DNA of 64,000 bases from Streptomyces sp. NBC_00572 (GTDB lineage: Bacteria > Actinomycetota > Actinomycetes > Streptomycetales > Streptomycetaceae), in contig NZ_JAPENX010000002.1 of the NCBI RefSeq assembly GCF_026341815.1, positions 248,001 through 312,000 of the forward strand, given 5' to 3'. Below, one piece after another: positions 36,062 through 44,224 of this stretch (positions are counted from its first letter, which is position 1; every line of letters begins with the position of its first letter). Made by a program: the position numbers and the translations under genes. Under the pieces are notes generated by a model. It saw nothing but the letters and a program-made list of their open reading frames with translations. It did no database searches and was not told where the DNA came from.

Positions 36062-36255
36062 CGGCCCCACCGACCCGTGGCGTCGGGGGCGGTTGCGCCG
36101 TACGGCGACGGCCGGGTGGCGGCACCGGTCGTGGTGGCACGCCGCGGCCAGGTCAGGCCATCCGTCGTGTCGCCACGCCGCAGCCAGGTCACCGTGTCCG
36201 TCGCGGGGGCTCCCGTCGTGCCGCCCGGCGGCGGCCAGGTCGTATGGGCGTACAT
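36058..36255 (-). CDS. Small repetitive ORF bridging ATPase and permease
   Basis: A 65-residue frame fits exactly between two operon genes: its ATG overlaps the ATPase stop as TGATG, and its TGA overlaps the permease start as ATGA. The sequence is Thr/Pro/Arg-rich and built of three TW-headed units (TWPPPGGTTGA, TWLRRGDTTDG, TWPRRATTTGA) with a tail ending DATGRWGR. There is no hydrophobic segment. It may be a real small subunit or a spacer kept to pass ribosomes down the mRNA. No ribosome site is visible, as expected for coupling. No known family. Confidence 0.55.
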   Translation of the reverse strand: MYAHTTWPPPGGTTGAPATDTVTWLRRGDTTDGLTWPRRATTTGAATRPSPYGATAPDATGRWGR

Positions 36256-37325
36256 CAGGCCACCGCCTTCCGCGACGCGGCCGGGACCCCGGCGACGACA
36301 CCGAGGAGTCCCGCGTGGTCGACCACACCGAGGCAGCGGCCGTCCTCGACGACCCGCGCGTTCACGCCCGCACGGGCGACGGCCTCGATGGCCTCGTGGA
36401 CGGTGGCGCTCGGGGCGAGCGCGGGGCCGGTCTCGCGCTCGTCGGCGAGCGCGGGGCGCATCGCCGAGCGGACGGTGAGCACCTGCTCGCGCGGCACGTC
36501 CCGGACGAAGTCCCTGACGTACTCGTCGGCGGGGGAACCCACGATCTCCTCCGGCGTGCCGAGCTGCACGATCCGGCCGTCGCGCATCAGCGCGATGCGG
36601 TCGCCGAGCCTCAACGCCTCGCTGAGGTCGTGCGTGATGAAGACCATCGTGCGTCCCTCCTCCCGGTGCAGACGGATGACCTCCTCCTGCATGTCCCGGC
36701 GGATGAGCGGGTCGAGCGCGCTGAACGGCTCGTCGAACAGCAGGACTTCGGGGTCGGCGGCGAGCGCGCGGGCGAGCCCGACCCGCTGCTGCTGGCCGCC
36801 GGACAACTGGCTCGGCCTGCGGTGCTCCATGCCGTCCAGGCCGACCTTGGTGACGAACTCGGCTGCACGCTCGCGTCGTTCGCCGCGCCTCACACCCTGG
36901 ATCTCGAGCCCGTACGCGATGTTGTCGAGCACCGTCCGGTGCGGCAGCAGCCCGAAGTGCTGGAAGACCATCGCGGCCCGGTGCCGGCGCAGCTCGCGGA
37001 GCCGGCCGCTGTCCATGGACAGCACGTCCTCGCCGTCGATGGAGATCGTGCCCGAGGTCGGCTCGATGAGCCGGGTCAGGCAGCGGACGAGCGTCGACTT
37101 GCCCGAGCCCGAGAGGCCCATGACGACGAAGACCTCGCCCTTGCGTACGTCGAAGGAGACGTCTCGGACGGCGGCGGTGCAGCCTGTGCGCTCGCGCAGC
37201 TCGGCAGCGCCGAGCGCGGCGAGTTCCTTGTCGGCGGGCACGCGGTCGGCCTTCGGACCGAAGACCTTCCACAGTTCGCGGACGGAGAAGACGGGTTCGG
37301 CGGTGTCCTGCGTCAGGTCGTTCAT
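36255..37325 (-). CDS. Glycine betaine ABC importer ATPase (ProV/OpuAA type)
   Basis: A 356-residue ATPase. Walker A is GLSGSGKST, the Q-loop FQHFGLLPHRTV, the signature LSGGQQQR, Walker B VLLFDEPFSALDP and the switch FITHDLSEAL. Before Walker A is the insertion typical of ProV/OpuAA (FGPKADRVPADKELAALGAA). After the ATPase, about 80 residues correspond to the CBS regulatory region (VRSAMRPALAD, ATVHEAIEAVARAGVNARVV), which in homologues senses ionic strength. The ATG overlaps the stop of the GMC gene (ATGA) and its own stop overlaps the small ORF. Confidence 0.95.
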   Translation of the reverse strand: MNDLTQDTAEPVFSVRELWKVFGPKADRVPADKELAALGAAELRERTGCTAAVRDVSFDVRKGEVFVVMGLSGSGKSTLVRCLTRLIEPTSGTISIDGEDVLSMDSGRLRELRRHRAAMVFQHFGLLPHRTVLDNIAYGLEIQGVRRGERRERAAEFVTKVGLDGMEHRRPSQLSGGQQQRVGLARALAADPEVLLFDEPFSALDPLIRRDMQEEVIRLHREEGRTMVFITHDLSEALRLGDRIALMRDGRIVQLGTPEEIVGSPADEYVRDFVRDVPREQVLTVRSAMRPALADERETGPALAPSATVHEAIEAVARAGVNARVVEDGRCLGVVDHAGLLGVVAGVPAASRKAVA

Positions 37326-38848
37326 CGTCGGGTGCCTCCCAGCAGGTCGACGCATTTCTCGCCGACCATGAGGACGCCGATCATCGGGTTGACGGCGGTC
37401 ATGGTCGGGAAGACGGACGCGTCGGCGATCCGAATGTTGTCGAGCCCGCGGATCCTCAGATCGGGTGCGACGACGGCGAGTTCGTCGTCGACGGAGCCCA
37501 TCCGGCAGGTGCCGGCCGGGTGGTAGACGGTGTGCGCGACATGGCGGGCGTACGCGCTGAGTTCCTCGTCGGAGGTCACCTCGGGCCCCGGGCAGACCTC
37601 GCGCTTCAGCCAGCCGGCCAGTGGTTCGCTCGCGGCGATCCGACGGGCGATGCGGATGCCGTCGACGAGGGTCCGGCCGTCGTAGTCGTCTTCGTCGGTG
37701 AAGTACCGGAAGTCGAGTGCGGGCTTGACCTCGGGGTCGGCGCTCGTCAGGTAGAGCCGGCCGCGGCTGCGCGGCTTGGGGATGTTCGGGGTCATCGACA
37801 CGCCGTGCGCGGGCCGTTCGTAGCCGATCCGCTCCGGGTTGTCGGTGAAGGGGATCTGGTAGAAGTGGAACATCAGGTCCGGCCCCTCGGCCTCCGGGTC
37901 GCGGCGGACGAACAGCCCGGCGTCGGAGTCCATCGCGGAGTTCTCGGGGATGGGGCCGTGCGTCTCCCACACGATGACCGACTCGGGGTGGTCGAGCAGG
38001 TTCTCTCCGACGCCCGGCAGGTCGTGTACGACGGGGATGCCGAGCTTCTCCAGGTCGGCGCGCGGCCCGATGCCGGAGTGCAGCAGCAGGCGCGGGGTGT
38101 CCACGGCCCCGGCGCACACCAGGACCTCGCGTCGGGCGCGTACGACGTGCTCCGCGCCCTCCTTGGTGCGGATGTGCACGCCGCTGGCACGGGTGCCTTC
38201 TAGCTCAAGGCGGAACGCCCAGGTCTCCAGGGCGATGTGCAGGTTCGGCCGGTCGAGGAAGGGGTGCAGGTAGGCGACCGAGGCGGAGGACCGTTTGTTG
38301 TTCTCGGGGTGGTAGGCGAGGTCGAAGAAGCCGACGCCCTCGTGGAAGGGCTGCCGGTTGAAGCCCTCGACGCGGGGAACGCCGAGCGCGGTCTGCGCCG
38401 CGTCGACGAAGTCCCGGGCTATCGCGTTCCGGTCGGCCTCGTCGACGGGGACGATGTTGTTGCGCAGCCGGGCGAAGTACGGATCCATGGCCGCCGCGTC
38501 CCACCCCTCGGCGCCGGCCTCGGCCCACTCGTCCCAGTCGGAGGGCAGTGGCTTGAACGCGATGAGGGTGTTGTGCGAGGAGCAGCCGCCCAGGACCCGC
38601 GCACGGCTGTGCCGGATGTACGAGTTGCCGCGGGGCTGCTCGGTGGTGGGGTAGTCGTAGTCCAGCTCGCCGCCGAGCAGGCCCATCCAGCGGCGCAGGG
38701 TGAGGACGTCGTCGCGGCCGACGTCGCTGGGGCCGCCCTCGATGACGGCGACGGTGACGTCAGGGTCCTCGGTCAGCCGGGAGGCGATCACGGAACCGGC
38801 GGTGCCGCCGCCGACGACGACGTAGTCGTACACGTGCTGGTCGTTCAT
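37322..38848 (-). CDS. betA: GMC-family flavoprotein, choline dehydrogenase-like
   Basis: A 508-residue FAD oxidoreductase. The dinucleotide-binding motif VVVGGGTAGSVIASRL is at the N terminus. The GMC signature regions are present (RARVLGGCSSHNTLIAF and GAVDTPRLLLHSGIGP), and the active-site His is in YHPAGTCRMG, followed by NIRIADASVFPTMTAVNP. It should oxidise choline to betaine aldehyde, passing electrons to a quinone or oxygen. The assignment rests on family plus being between a betaine aldehyde dehydrogenase and a betaine importer. Four-base overlaps on both sides show strict coupling. Another alcohol cannot be excluded. Confidence 0.88.
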   Translation of the reverse strand: MNDQHVYDYVVVGGGTAGSVIASRLTEDPDVTVAVIEGGPSDVGRDDVLTLRRWMGLLGGELDYDYPTTEQPRGNSYIRHSRARVLGGCSSHNTLIAFKPLPSDWDEWAEAGAEGWDAAAMDPYFARLRNNIVPVDEADRNAIARDFVDAAQTALGVPRVEGFNRQPFHEGVGFFDLAYHPENNKRSSASVAYLHPFLDRPNLHIALETWAFRLELEGTRASGVHIRTKEGAEHVVRARREVLVCAGAVDTPRLLLHSGIGPRADLEKLGIPVVHDLPGVGENLLDHPESVIVWETHGPIPENSAMDSDAGLFVRRDPEAEGPDLMFHFYQIPFTDNPERIGYERPAHGVSMTPNIPKPRSRGRLYLTSADPEVKPALDFRYFTDEDDYDGRTLVDGIRIARRIAASEPLAGWLKREVCPGPEVTSDEELSAYARHVAHTVYHPAGTCRMGSVDDELAVVAPDLRIRGLDNIRIADASVFPTMTAVNPMIGVLMVGEKCVDLLGGTRR

Positions 38849-40353
38849 GCCTGGTCCTTCTCCGTCGTGCCCGCGAACCAGCGCACGGGGCGCGGAGCGA
38901 GGTTCTGGTAGATGTGCTTGGCCTCGCGGTATTCGGCGAGGCCGCTGGGGCCCAGTTCGCGGCCGATGCCGGACTTTCCGAAGCCGCCCCATTCCGCCTG
39001 TGGCAGGTAGGGGTGGAAGTCGTTGATCCAGACGGTGCCGTGGCGCAGCCGGGCGGCGACCCGCCGGGCGCGGTCTTCGTCGGAGGTCCACACCGCGCCG
39101 GCGAGGCCGTACTCGGTGTCGTTGGCGAGGGCGACGGCCTCTTCCTCGGTGCGGAAGGTCTCCACGGTGAGGACGGGGCCGAAGATCTCCTCGCGGACGA
39201 CCCGCATGCCGCGGTGGCACCGGTCGAGGACGGTCGGCCGGTAGAAGTAGCCGGGGCCGGCGGGCCTCTCGCCGCCCGCACGCAGGACCGCGCCCTCGCC
39301 GAGGGCGGAGGCCACGTACTCCTCGGTCCTCGCCACCTGGGCCGCGGAGACCAGCGGCCCGCACTCGACGCCCTCGTCGGTGCCGCGGCCGAGGCGGATC
39401 AGTTCGGCCCGGCGGGCGAGCTCGGCGACGAAGCGCCCGCGCAGCGACTCCTCGACGATGAGGCGGGAGCCGGCGGAGCAGACCTGGCCGCTGTGGATGA
39501 AAGCGGCGTTGAGCGCCTGGTCGACGGCGGTGTCGAACTCCTCGGGCGTCGAACAGGCGTCGGCGAAGACGACGTTGGGGTTCTTGCCGCCCAGTTCGAG
39601 GGCGACCTTCTTCACGCTGTCGGCGGCCGCCTTGGCGACCTTCGTGCCGCTGACGAGACCACCCGTGAACGAGACGAGGTCGACATCGGGATGCTCGGCG
39701 AGCCGGGCACCGACGGTGTGACCGGGGCCGGTGACGATGTTGGCCGCGCCGAGGGGCAGTCCGGCCTCCAGGAGCAGTTCGACCAGTACGACGGTGCTCA
39801 GCGGGGTGATCTCGCTGGGCTTGATCACGAACGTGTTGCCGGCGGCCAGGGCGGGCGCGATCTTCCAACTCGCCTGGAGCAGCGGATAGTTCCACGGCGT
39901 GATCAGGGCGCACACGCCGACGGGCTCCTGCACGACGACACTGCGGATGTCGTCCGAACCCGCGTCGACGACCCGTCCACCGTCCTCCTTCTCCACGAGG
40001 TCGGCGAAGTAGAGGAAGGCGTCGCGGACGCAGTCGACGTCGACGCGGCCCTCCTCCAGGGTCTTGCCCGCGTCCTGGCTCTCCAGGGCGCCGATCCGCT
40101 CGCGGTCGCGCTCCAGCAGGTCGGCGACCCGCCGCAGCAGGGCGGCCCGATCGGCGACCGGCGTACGCGGCCAGGAACCGTCGTCGAACGCGGCGCGCGC
40201 CGCGGTCACGGCGTCGTCGGTGTCCTGGACACCGCCCTCCGCGACGACCGCGAAGGCGGTCGCGTCGACGGGGTCGATGATCTCGCGCGTGGCGCCGGAC
40301 AGGGCTGCGCGCCACTCTCCGCCCACATGGATGGTCTGTTGTGCTGCCGTCAC
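38845..40353 (-). CDS. betB: Betaine aldehyde dehydrogenase-like ALDH
   Basis: A 502-residue aldehyde dehydrogenase. It has the NAD-binding VCALITPWNYPLLQASWKIA, the SFTGGLVSGT motif, the catalytic Glu in LELGGKNPNVV, the catalytic Cys in HSGQVCSAGSRL, and the EEIFGPVL and GFGKSGIGRELG end motifs. It oxidises betaine aldehyde to glycine betaine with NAD(P). It is the first gene of the operon, so its upstream gap should hold the promoter, probably salt-responsive. Its stop overlaps the GMC start by four bases. The substrate is inferred from the operon; the enzyme class is certain. Confidence 0.92.
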   Translation of the reverse strand: MTAAQQTIHVGGEWRAALSGATREIIDPVDATAFAVVAEGGVQDTDDAVTAARAAFDDGSWPRTPVADRAALLRRVADLLERDRERIGALESQDAGKTLEEGRVDVDCVRDAFLYFADLVEKEDGGRVVDAGSDDIRSVVVQEPVGVCALITPWNYPLLQASWKIAPALAAGNTFVIKPSEITPLSTVVLVELLLEAGLPLGAANIVTGPGHTVGARLAEHPDVDLVSFTGGLVSGTKVAKAAADSVKKVALELGGKNPNVVFADACSTPEEFDTAVDQALNAAFIHSGQVCSAGSRLIVEESLRGRFVAELARRAELIRLGRGTDEGVECGPLVSAAQVARTEEYVASALGEGAVLRAGGERPAGPGYFYRPTVLDRCHRGMRVVREEIFGPVLTVETFRTEEEAVALANDTEYGLAGAVWTSDEDRARRVAARLRHGTVWINDFHPYLPQAEWGGFGKSGIGRELGPSGLAEYREAKHIYQNLAPRPVRWFAGTTEKDQA

Positions 40354-40949
40354 GTCGCGTATGGCCTTTCGTTCCTCTGAGTCCCCCTACCGGTAGCACC
40401 GGCGGTTCGGCCGCCTGCCCTGGCTTCTGGAATCCATGCGCGATGTGTTGCGGAGAGTGTTCTGACTCACGCTTGAAGTCGGTTCAAGTAGGGACATAGG
40501 GAACGGATTGCACGGAGGGCCCACTCGCTCCGGTGGAGTTGACGGCGGCCTCACAGGCCGTCGCGGGTGACGTCAGCGCACCCCAGGCCTCACCGACCGA
40601 GAGTTCAGCCTGTCGATTTTTATCTTTCTAAATGCAGAAACGCTACATTGCATTCACGAAGGCGACATCGATTCCATTGCACCAAGCGAACTATTAATAC
40701 AGGTGAAATCGGGACTATCGATGCACCTACCCGGCCAGGTAGCCGTAGCGCCAGAGACTCTCACGTTGCAATGGGCTGTGCGTGGACGCTGTGCGTGGAG
40801 GAACGATCAGACGGATCGATCCGGCTCCGGTCACATCTTCGTGCGCCGCTCCGTCAGTGCTGTGAAGACGCCAACCCGGCCGAAGCACAAGCCGCATGAC
40901 AAGTCGCGATACAAGTCGCAGTACAAGTCGCAGTACAAGGAGAGCAGCC
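40354..40949. other. Divergent promoter region with an AT-rich island
   Basis: This 596-bp gap lies between the betaine operon and the rightward CMD-like gene. From about 40610 to 40730 the sequence is strikingly AT-rich for this genome (for example TTTTTATCTTTCTAAATG), which suggests regulatory DNA, a nucleoid-protein binding site or acquired DNA. Small frames within it lack family features. A 12-bp tandem repeat ends the gap (annotated separately). Confidence 0.5.
40887..40946 (+). repeat. 12-bp tandem repeat at a ribosome binding site
   Basis: Five consecutive 12-bp units begin with ACAAG: ACAAGCCGCATG, ACAAGTCGCGAT, ACAAGTCGCAGT twice, then ACAAGGAGAGCA. The last unit has become the AAGGAG ribosome site of the gene starting at 40950. 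Copy-number change would alter the leader without breaking the site. Confidence 0.8.
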
Positions 40950-41438
40950 ATGACGAACACCTCTATCTCCCGGATGCCCGACCCCTCCGAGTTCGTGCCC
41001 GAGCTGAAGGACGTCAGTGCCGCCCTGTTCCGGGCGACGGGCAACCGCTCGGTGCCGCGCACCACGATGAGTCTGGTCCACCTGCGCGCCGGGCAGATCG
41101 TCGGCAACACCTACCTGACGATCCTGAACACCGGTTTCCTGCGCAAGGCCGGGGAGTCCGAGGCGCGCATCACGGCCGTCTCCTCCTGGCAGGACGCCCC
41201 GTACTTCACCGACGCCGAGCGCGCCGCCCTCGCTCTCGTGGAGGCCACCCTCCAGCCCGCCCCGCACGGCAGGGAGCGCGTCTCCGACGACCTGTACGCC
41301 GAGGTGGCCAGGCACTACGACGAGAAGGCCCTGGCCACCCTCACCATCGCGATCGGCCAGATCAACTTCTTCATCGCCCTGGCCGTCATCGGCAAGCCCC
41401 AGCCCGTCGACTCCCTCGCCGACCAGCAGTGGGACTGA
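40950..41438 (+). CDS. CMD/AhpD-like protein without the active-site cysteines
   Basis: A 162-residue helical protein whose frame and C-terminal half match AhpD-type alkylhydroperoxidase/CMD proteins (RKAGESEARITAVSSWQDAP, YFTDAERAALALVEA, ARHYDEKALATLTIAIGQIN). Where the family has LRxSQINGCxxCxxxH, this one reads LVHLRAGQIVGNTYLTILNT: both cysteines and the histidine are replaced. It therefore cannot do the usual disulfide chemistry and may be structural, ligand-binding or regulatory. The start is ATG with AAGGAG in the 12-bp repeat. Confidence 0.8.
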   Translation: MTNTSISRMPDPSEFVPELKDVSAALFRATGNRSVPRTTMSLVHLRAGQIVGNTYLTILNTGFLRKAGESEARITAVSSWQDAPYFTDAERAALALVEATLQPAPHGRERVSDDLYAEVARHYDEKALATLTIAIGQINFFIALAVIGKPQPVDSLADQQWD

Positions 41439-41650
41439 CCCCTGCCCGTCCCGTCCCCTCCATGCACGCGGGCGCCGGCGCAGTCGATGACGGCCCGCCC
41501 GGCCTGCCCGTCGCCGGTGCGTCACGGACTGCCGGTGCCCAGGTCCTGGCGGTCCGACGCAGGTGGAGGGCCTGGTGTCCTGGCCGGCCCGCCGCATCGC
41601 GCAGGGGATGATGGGGGCCGGAAAGACGGAACACGAGGTCAGGAGCTTCC

Positions 41651-41989
41651 ATGGCGAAGCGGGTTCACCAGCCACGTGAGGACGCGGAGTTCGATTTCAT
41701 CCTCAGGATGAGTGGAACCCCGGTCCTCGCGTACTTCACCGGGACATGGCCCAAGGCCATCGAGCCCTGCCGGGTGATGGACCTCGTCGTGGGTGGCATC
41801 GCCGACGAGTACGCGGGCCGCCTGACCGCCGTCCGAACCGACATCACGCGCTGCCCGGCGACAACCGAACGGTTCGGGATCACCGGAGCCCCGTCCTGCG
41901 TCCTGCTGAAGGAGGGGGAGGCGGTGGCCCACCGCGCGGGGCCTTTGACCACGGTCGAGCTCCGGGAGTTCCTGGAGGGCCACGTCTGA
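41651..41989 (+). CDS. Thioredoxin-like protein lacking CxxC
   Basis: A 112-residue thioredoxin-fold protein. The strand before the active site is VLAYFTGTW, but the W-C-x-x-C motif is replaced by WPKAIEPC, leaving a single cysteine. The downstream cis-Pro loop is intact (FGITGAPSCVLLKEGEAV), as is the terminal helix. A one-cysteine thioredoxin cannot act as an ordinary dithiol reductase; it may bind partners or form mixed disulfides. The start is ATG, with GGTCAGGAG upstream. It stands alone. Confidence 0.8.
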   Translation: MAKRVHQPREDAEFDFILRMSGTPVLAYFTGTWPKAIEPCRVMDLVVGGIADEYAGRLTAVRTDITRCPATTERFGITGAPSCVLLKEGEAVAHRAGPLTTVELREFLEGHV

Positions 41990-42047
41990 GACCCGATGCC
42001 TCCGCCGAACGCCACCAAGACCCACTCCGCTTGCCCCGAGCCGGAAG

Positions 42048-42340
42048 CCGCCACCCTCCGCGTCCGCGGCTTCGCCGACATGATGAGCAACCGCCGCGGC
42101 CAAGAACGGCCTGACTGGATCAACGGTGTCCTGCGCGACGGTCGGCCGGCCATCCGGGACTTCGTACAGGGGCTCCGGTACGACGAGAAGGCAGCCATCG
42201 CCGGCCTGTCCCTCCCCTGGGGATCGGGTCAGGTCGAAGACCAGGTGACGCGGGTGAAGCAGATCAAGCGCCAGGGCTACGGCCAGGCCGGCCTCGACTC
42301 CTCCGCGAACGGATACTCCTCATGGCGCGAGCCGGCTCTC
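42048..42340 (+). pseudogene. ISL3-family transposase, C-terminal remnant
   Basis: About 95 codons match the end of ISL3 transposases: VRGFADMMSNRRGQERPDWI, LSLPWGSGQVEDQVTRVKQI and KRQGYGQAGLD. A one-base insertion near 42299 then shifts the frame; in the other frame the expected LRERILLMA terminus is readable. Everything upstream (about 350 codons with the DDE core) is missing. It lies between a thioredoxin-like gene and a SUFU gene and marks an old insertion. Confidence 0.85.
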
Positions 42341-42391
42341 GGCCACAAGATCCGGCGCCCGGCACGGTGGCCGACCCGGAGACCTGGCCGA

Positions 42392-42970
42392 TCAGACGAC
42401 GGATGCCCGCCGGGGATCGACCGGGTCGATCGCGTGCTCGTCGAAGAGGCTTTCAAGGGCCTCCAAACCGTCGTCCCGCCGGAAGTCCTTCTCAGCCCTG
42501 GTGATCGGCAGGAGCCACAGAATCCGGGCGTGGGCCCCACCCTTCCAGGTGCAGACCTCGAACTCGGGCCCCAGGGGATAAGGCAGGCTCACCAGGTAGT
42601 GATCACACGCCGAGTCGTCCAGCCACGGCCGACCGATGGGGACGGTGTGTCCGACGTCGAGTCGTTGCTGAACAGGCCCGCAGTGGTAGTACGCGTTCAT
42701 GGTGACGCTCTCCAGATTGACCCACTCGTCACGCGGTGCGGCGAGGAAGAACTCCGTCCCGTGACCATCGTGCTGCGTTGCCTCCCAGCAGCCCGACGTC
42801 ACGTAAAGCCACCAGTCCCCCGGATGGGCGGGGTGGATCCGGAAGATCCGGAACCCGGGCGCGCGGTCCTCGATCGGCCCCTCCACCCCGGCGACCTCGT
42901 CGATGACGCGGCCAGGAAGAGTGCTGCGAAGGTGGTCGAGCAGAGCGGTACGTGCTGCGGCGTTCGGCAT
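42392..42970 (-). CDS. SUFU-domain protein
   Basis: A 192-residue single-domain protein of the suppressor-of-fused family: an early GDWWLYVTSGCWEATQHDG, a central HTVPIGRPWLDDSACDHYLV then SLPYPLGPEFE, and the diagnostic ILWLLPITRAEKDFRRDDGL EALE ending. In bacteria, SUFU domains are known as immunity proteins of polymorphic toxin systems, and many are orphans. No toxin is adjacent; the neighbours are an IS remnant and an oxidoreductase. Immunity is an inference from the family. Confidence 0.88.
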   Translation of the reverse strand: MPNAAARTALLDHLRSTLPGRVIDEVAGVEGPIEDRAPGFRIFRIHPAHPGDWWLYVTSGCWEATQHDGHGTEFFLAAPRDEWVNLESVTMNAYYHCGPVQQRLDVGHTVPIGRPWLDDSACDHYLVSLPYPLGPEFEVCTWKGGAHARILWLLPITRAEKDFRRDDGLEALESLFDEHAIDPVDPRRASVV

Positions 42971-43084
42971 CCGATCATGATGCTTCCAGACCCTCGAAGC
43001 TCGTCAGCTGGGGTGCGGCCCCGCCGACGCGCCCGATCGCACCGATTGCGACAGACCCGAAGAACGTACTCAAGCCCAGGCGCT

Positions 43085-43918
43085 TCAGCGGAAGGCGTTG
43101 ACGTTTTCCGAAGCCCATTGCCGGAAGGGGCGGGCGGGAGTTCCGGTGATCCGTGCAACCGTGTCGCGCACCATCAGCAGCTCGTCGTTCACGTCTCCGC
43201 CCGTGACGTCGAGAACGGCTTCCGCGGCTTCCGGGCCGAAGACCGCGGCCATGTGTGCGTGGGCTTCCTGACGGCTGATCTCGGCGAAGGGAACCTCCCG
43301 GTCCAGTGCTTCCGCGATGGCCTCGGCCTGTTGCCGGGCGGTCACCTGCTCGGGACCGGTCAAGGCATACGTGCGTCCGTGGTGGCCGGGCTCGGTCAGT
43401 GCCACCCGTGCCACCGCCGCGATGTCCGCAGGATGGATGGTTGGCAGCGCGGTCTCGGCGTACGGTGCGCGGACGGTCTCGTGGCCACGGATAGAGTCGG
43501 CCCACATCAGCGCGTTCGAGGCGAACTGCGTCGGTCGCAGGATTGTCCAGGCCATGCCGCTTGCCTTGAGTAGTTGCTCCACCGCCAAGTTCTCGCCGGC
43601 GGGGTCGAGGTGCGGGTGGGTCTGGACGGTGATGGACGACACCAGCACGACGTGCTCCACACCCGCCTGCAGGGCGGCTTCGAGTATGTCGGCGTCCGGG
43701 CCCAGACGTGACACGAGAAACAGCGAACGCACCCCTTGCAACGCGGGCTTCAAGGAAGCCGGCTCCATGAAGTCGCCCTCCACGGCCTCAACCCCGTCGG
43801 GAAGGACGGCCCGTACAGCATCGCGCGTGAGCCCCCTCAGCGGCCCGACACCGCGTGCGTGCAGCTCCTTCAGCAGGGCACTGCCTATGTTTCCGGTAGC
43901 TCCGGTCACGAGGATCAT
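43085..43918 (-). CDS. NmrA-like NAD(P)-binding protein
   Basis: A 277-residue atypical short-chain dehydrogenase with ILVTGATGNIGSALLKEL at the N terminus (the T-G-A-T-G-x-I-G motif), VEAVEGDFMEPASLKPALQG, LVSSITVQTH and the NmrA-type ILRPTQFASNAL. There is no Tyr-x-x-x-Lys catalytic pair, as in the NmrA/QorB (quinone-sensing) branch. It may reduce quinones or act as a redox sensor. Its promoter has a 19-bp spacer with an inverted repeat, so a MerR-family activator is expected. Confidence 0.9.
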   Translation of the reverse strand: MILVTGATGNIGSALLKELHARGVGPLRGLTRDAVRAVLPDGVEAVEGDFMEPASLKPALQGVRSLFLVSRLGPDADILEAALQAGVEHVVLVSSITVQTHPHLDPAGENLAVEQLLKASGMAWTILRPTQFASNALMWADSIRGHETVRAPYAETALPTIHPADIAAVARVALTEPGHHGRTYALTGPEQVTARQQAEAIAEALDREVPFAEISRQEAHAHMAAVFGPEAAEAVLDVTGGDVNDELLMVRDTVARITGTPARPFRQWASENVNAFR

Positions 43919-43957
43919 GGGTGTATCTTCCCGTCATCAGATGATCAAGTAGGCAAC

Positions 43958-43988
43958 ACACTAGAACCTCAACCAAGCTTCAGGTCAA
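43958..43988 (-). promoter_or_regulatory. MerR-type promoter with a 19-bp spacer
   Basis: On the minus strand TTGACC (43988-43983) and TAGTGT (43963-43958) are separated by exactly 19 bp. The spacer carries an imperfect inverted repeat, ACCT-N-AA...TT-N-AGGT. Overlong spacers with a centred dyad are the hallmark of promoters activated by MerR-family proteins through DNA untwisting. It stands 40 bp before the NmrA-like gene. Confidence 0.7.
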
Positions 43989-44224
43989 GGAGCGTCCGGC
44001 CACTCCCACGGGCTGGGCCCGTACATCCGTACGCGACCAGGTCTGCCGTCAGATCTCACGCCCGCACCAGCGCCAGTGAGGGTAGCGGCTGCTTTGCAGG
44101 ATGGATCCGGACTCGGTCTTGTCCTTGCGGGCCGCGACCTGTGCCGAGGGGCGAAGGCCAGGCCTGCCCGTACGGCCGTTGGGGCGGGTGCGGACACCCG
44201 CCCCGATCACCGCAGGAGGAGCAC

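Noticed and set aside
33914..36478. 854-codon plus-strand frame over the betaine importer genes
   Set aside because: It is a shadow of the permease and binding-protein genes; its His/Gly/Asp/Arg-rich sequence has no domain.
40887..40946. CRISPR-like repeats
   Set aside because: Units abut without spacers and are only 12 bp.
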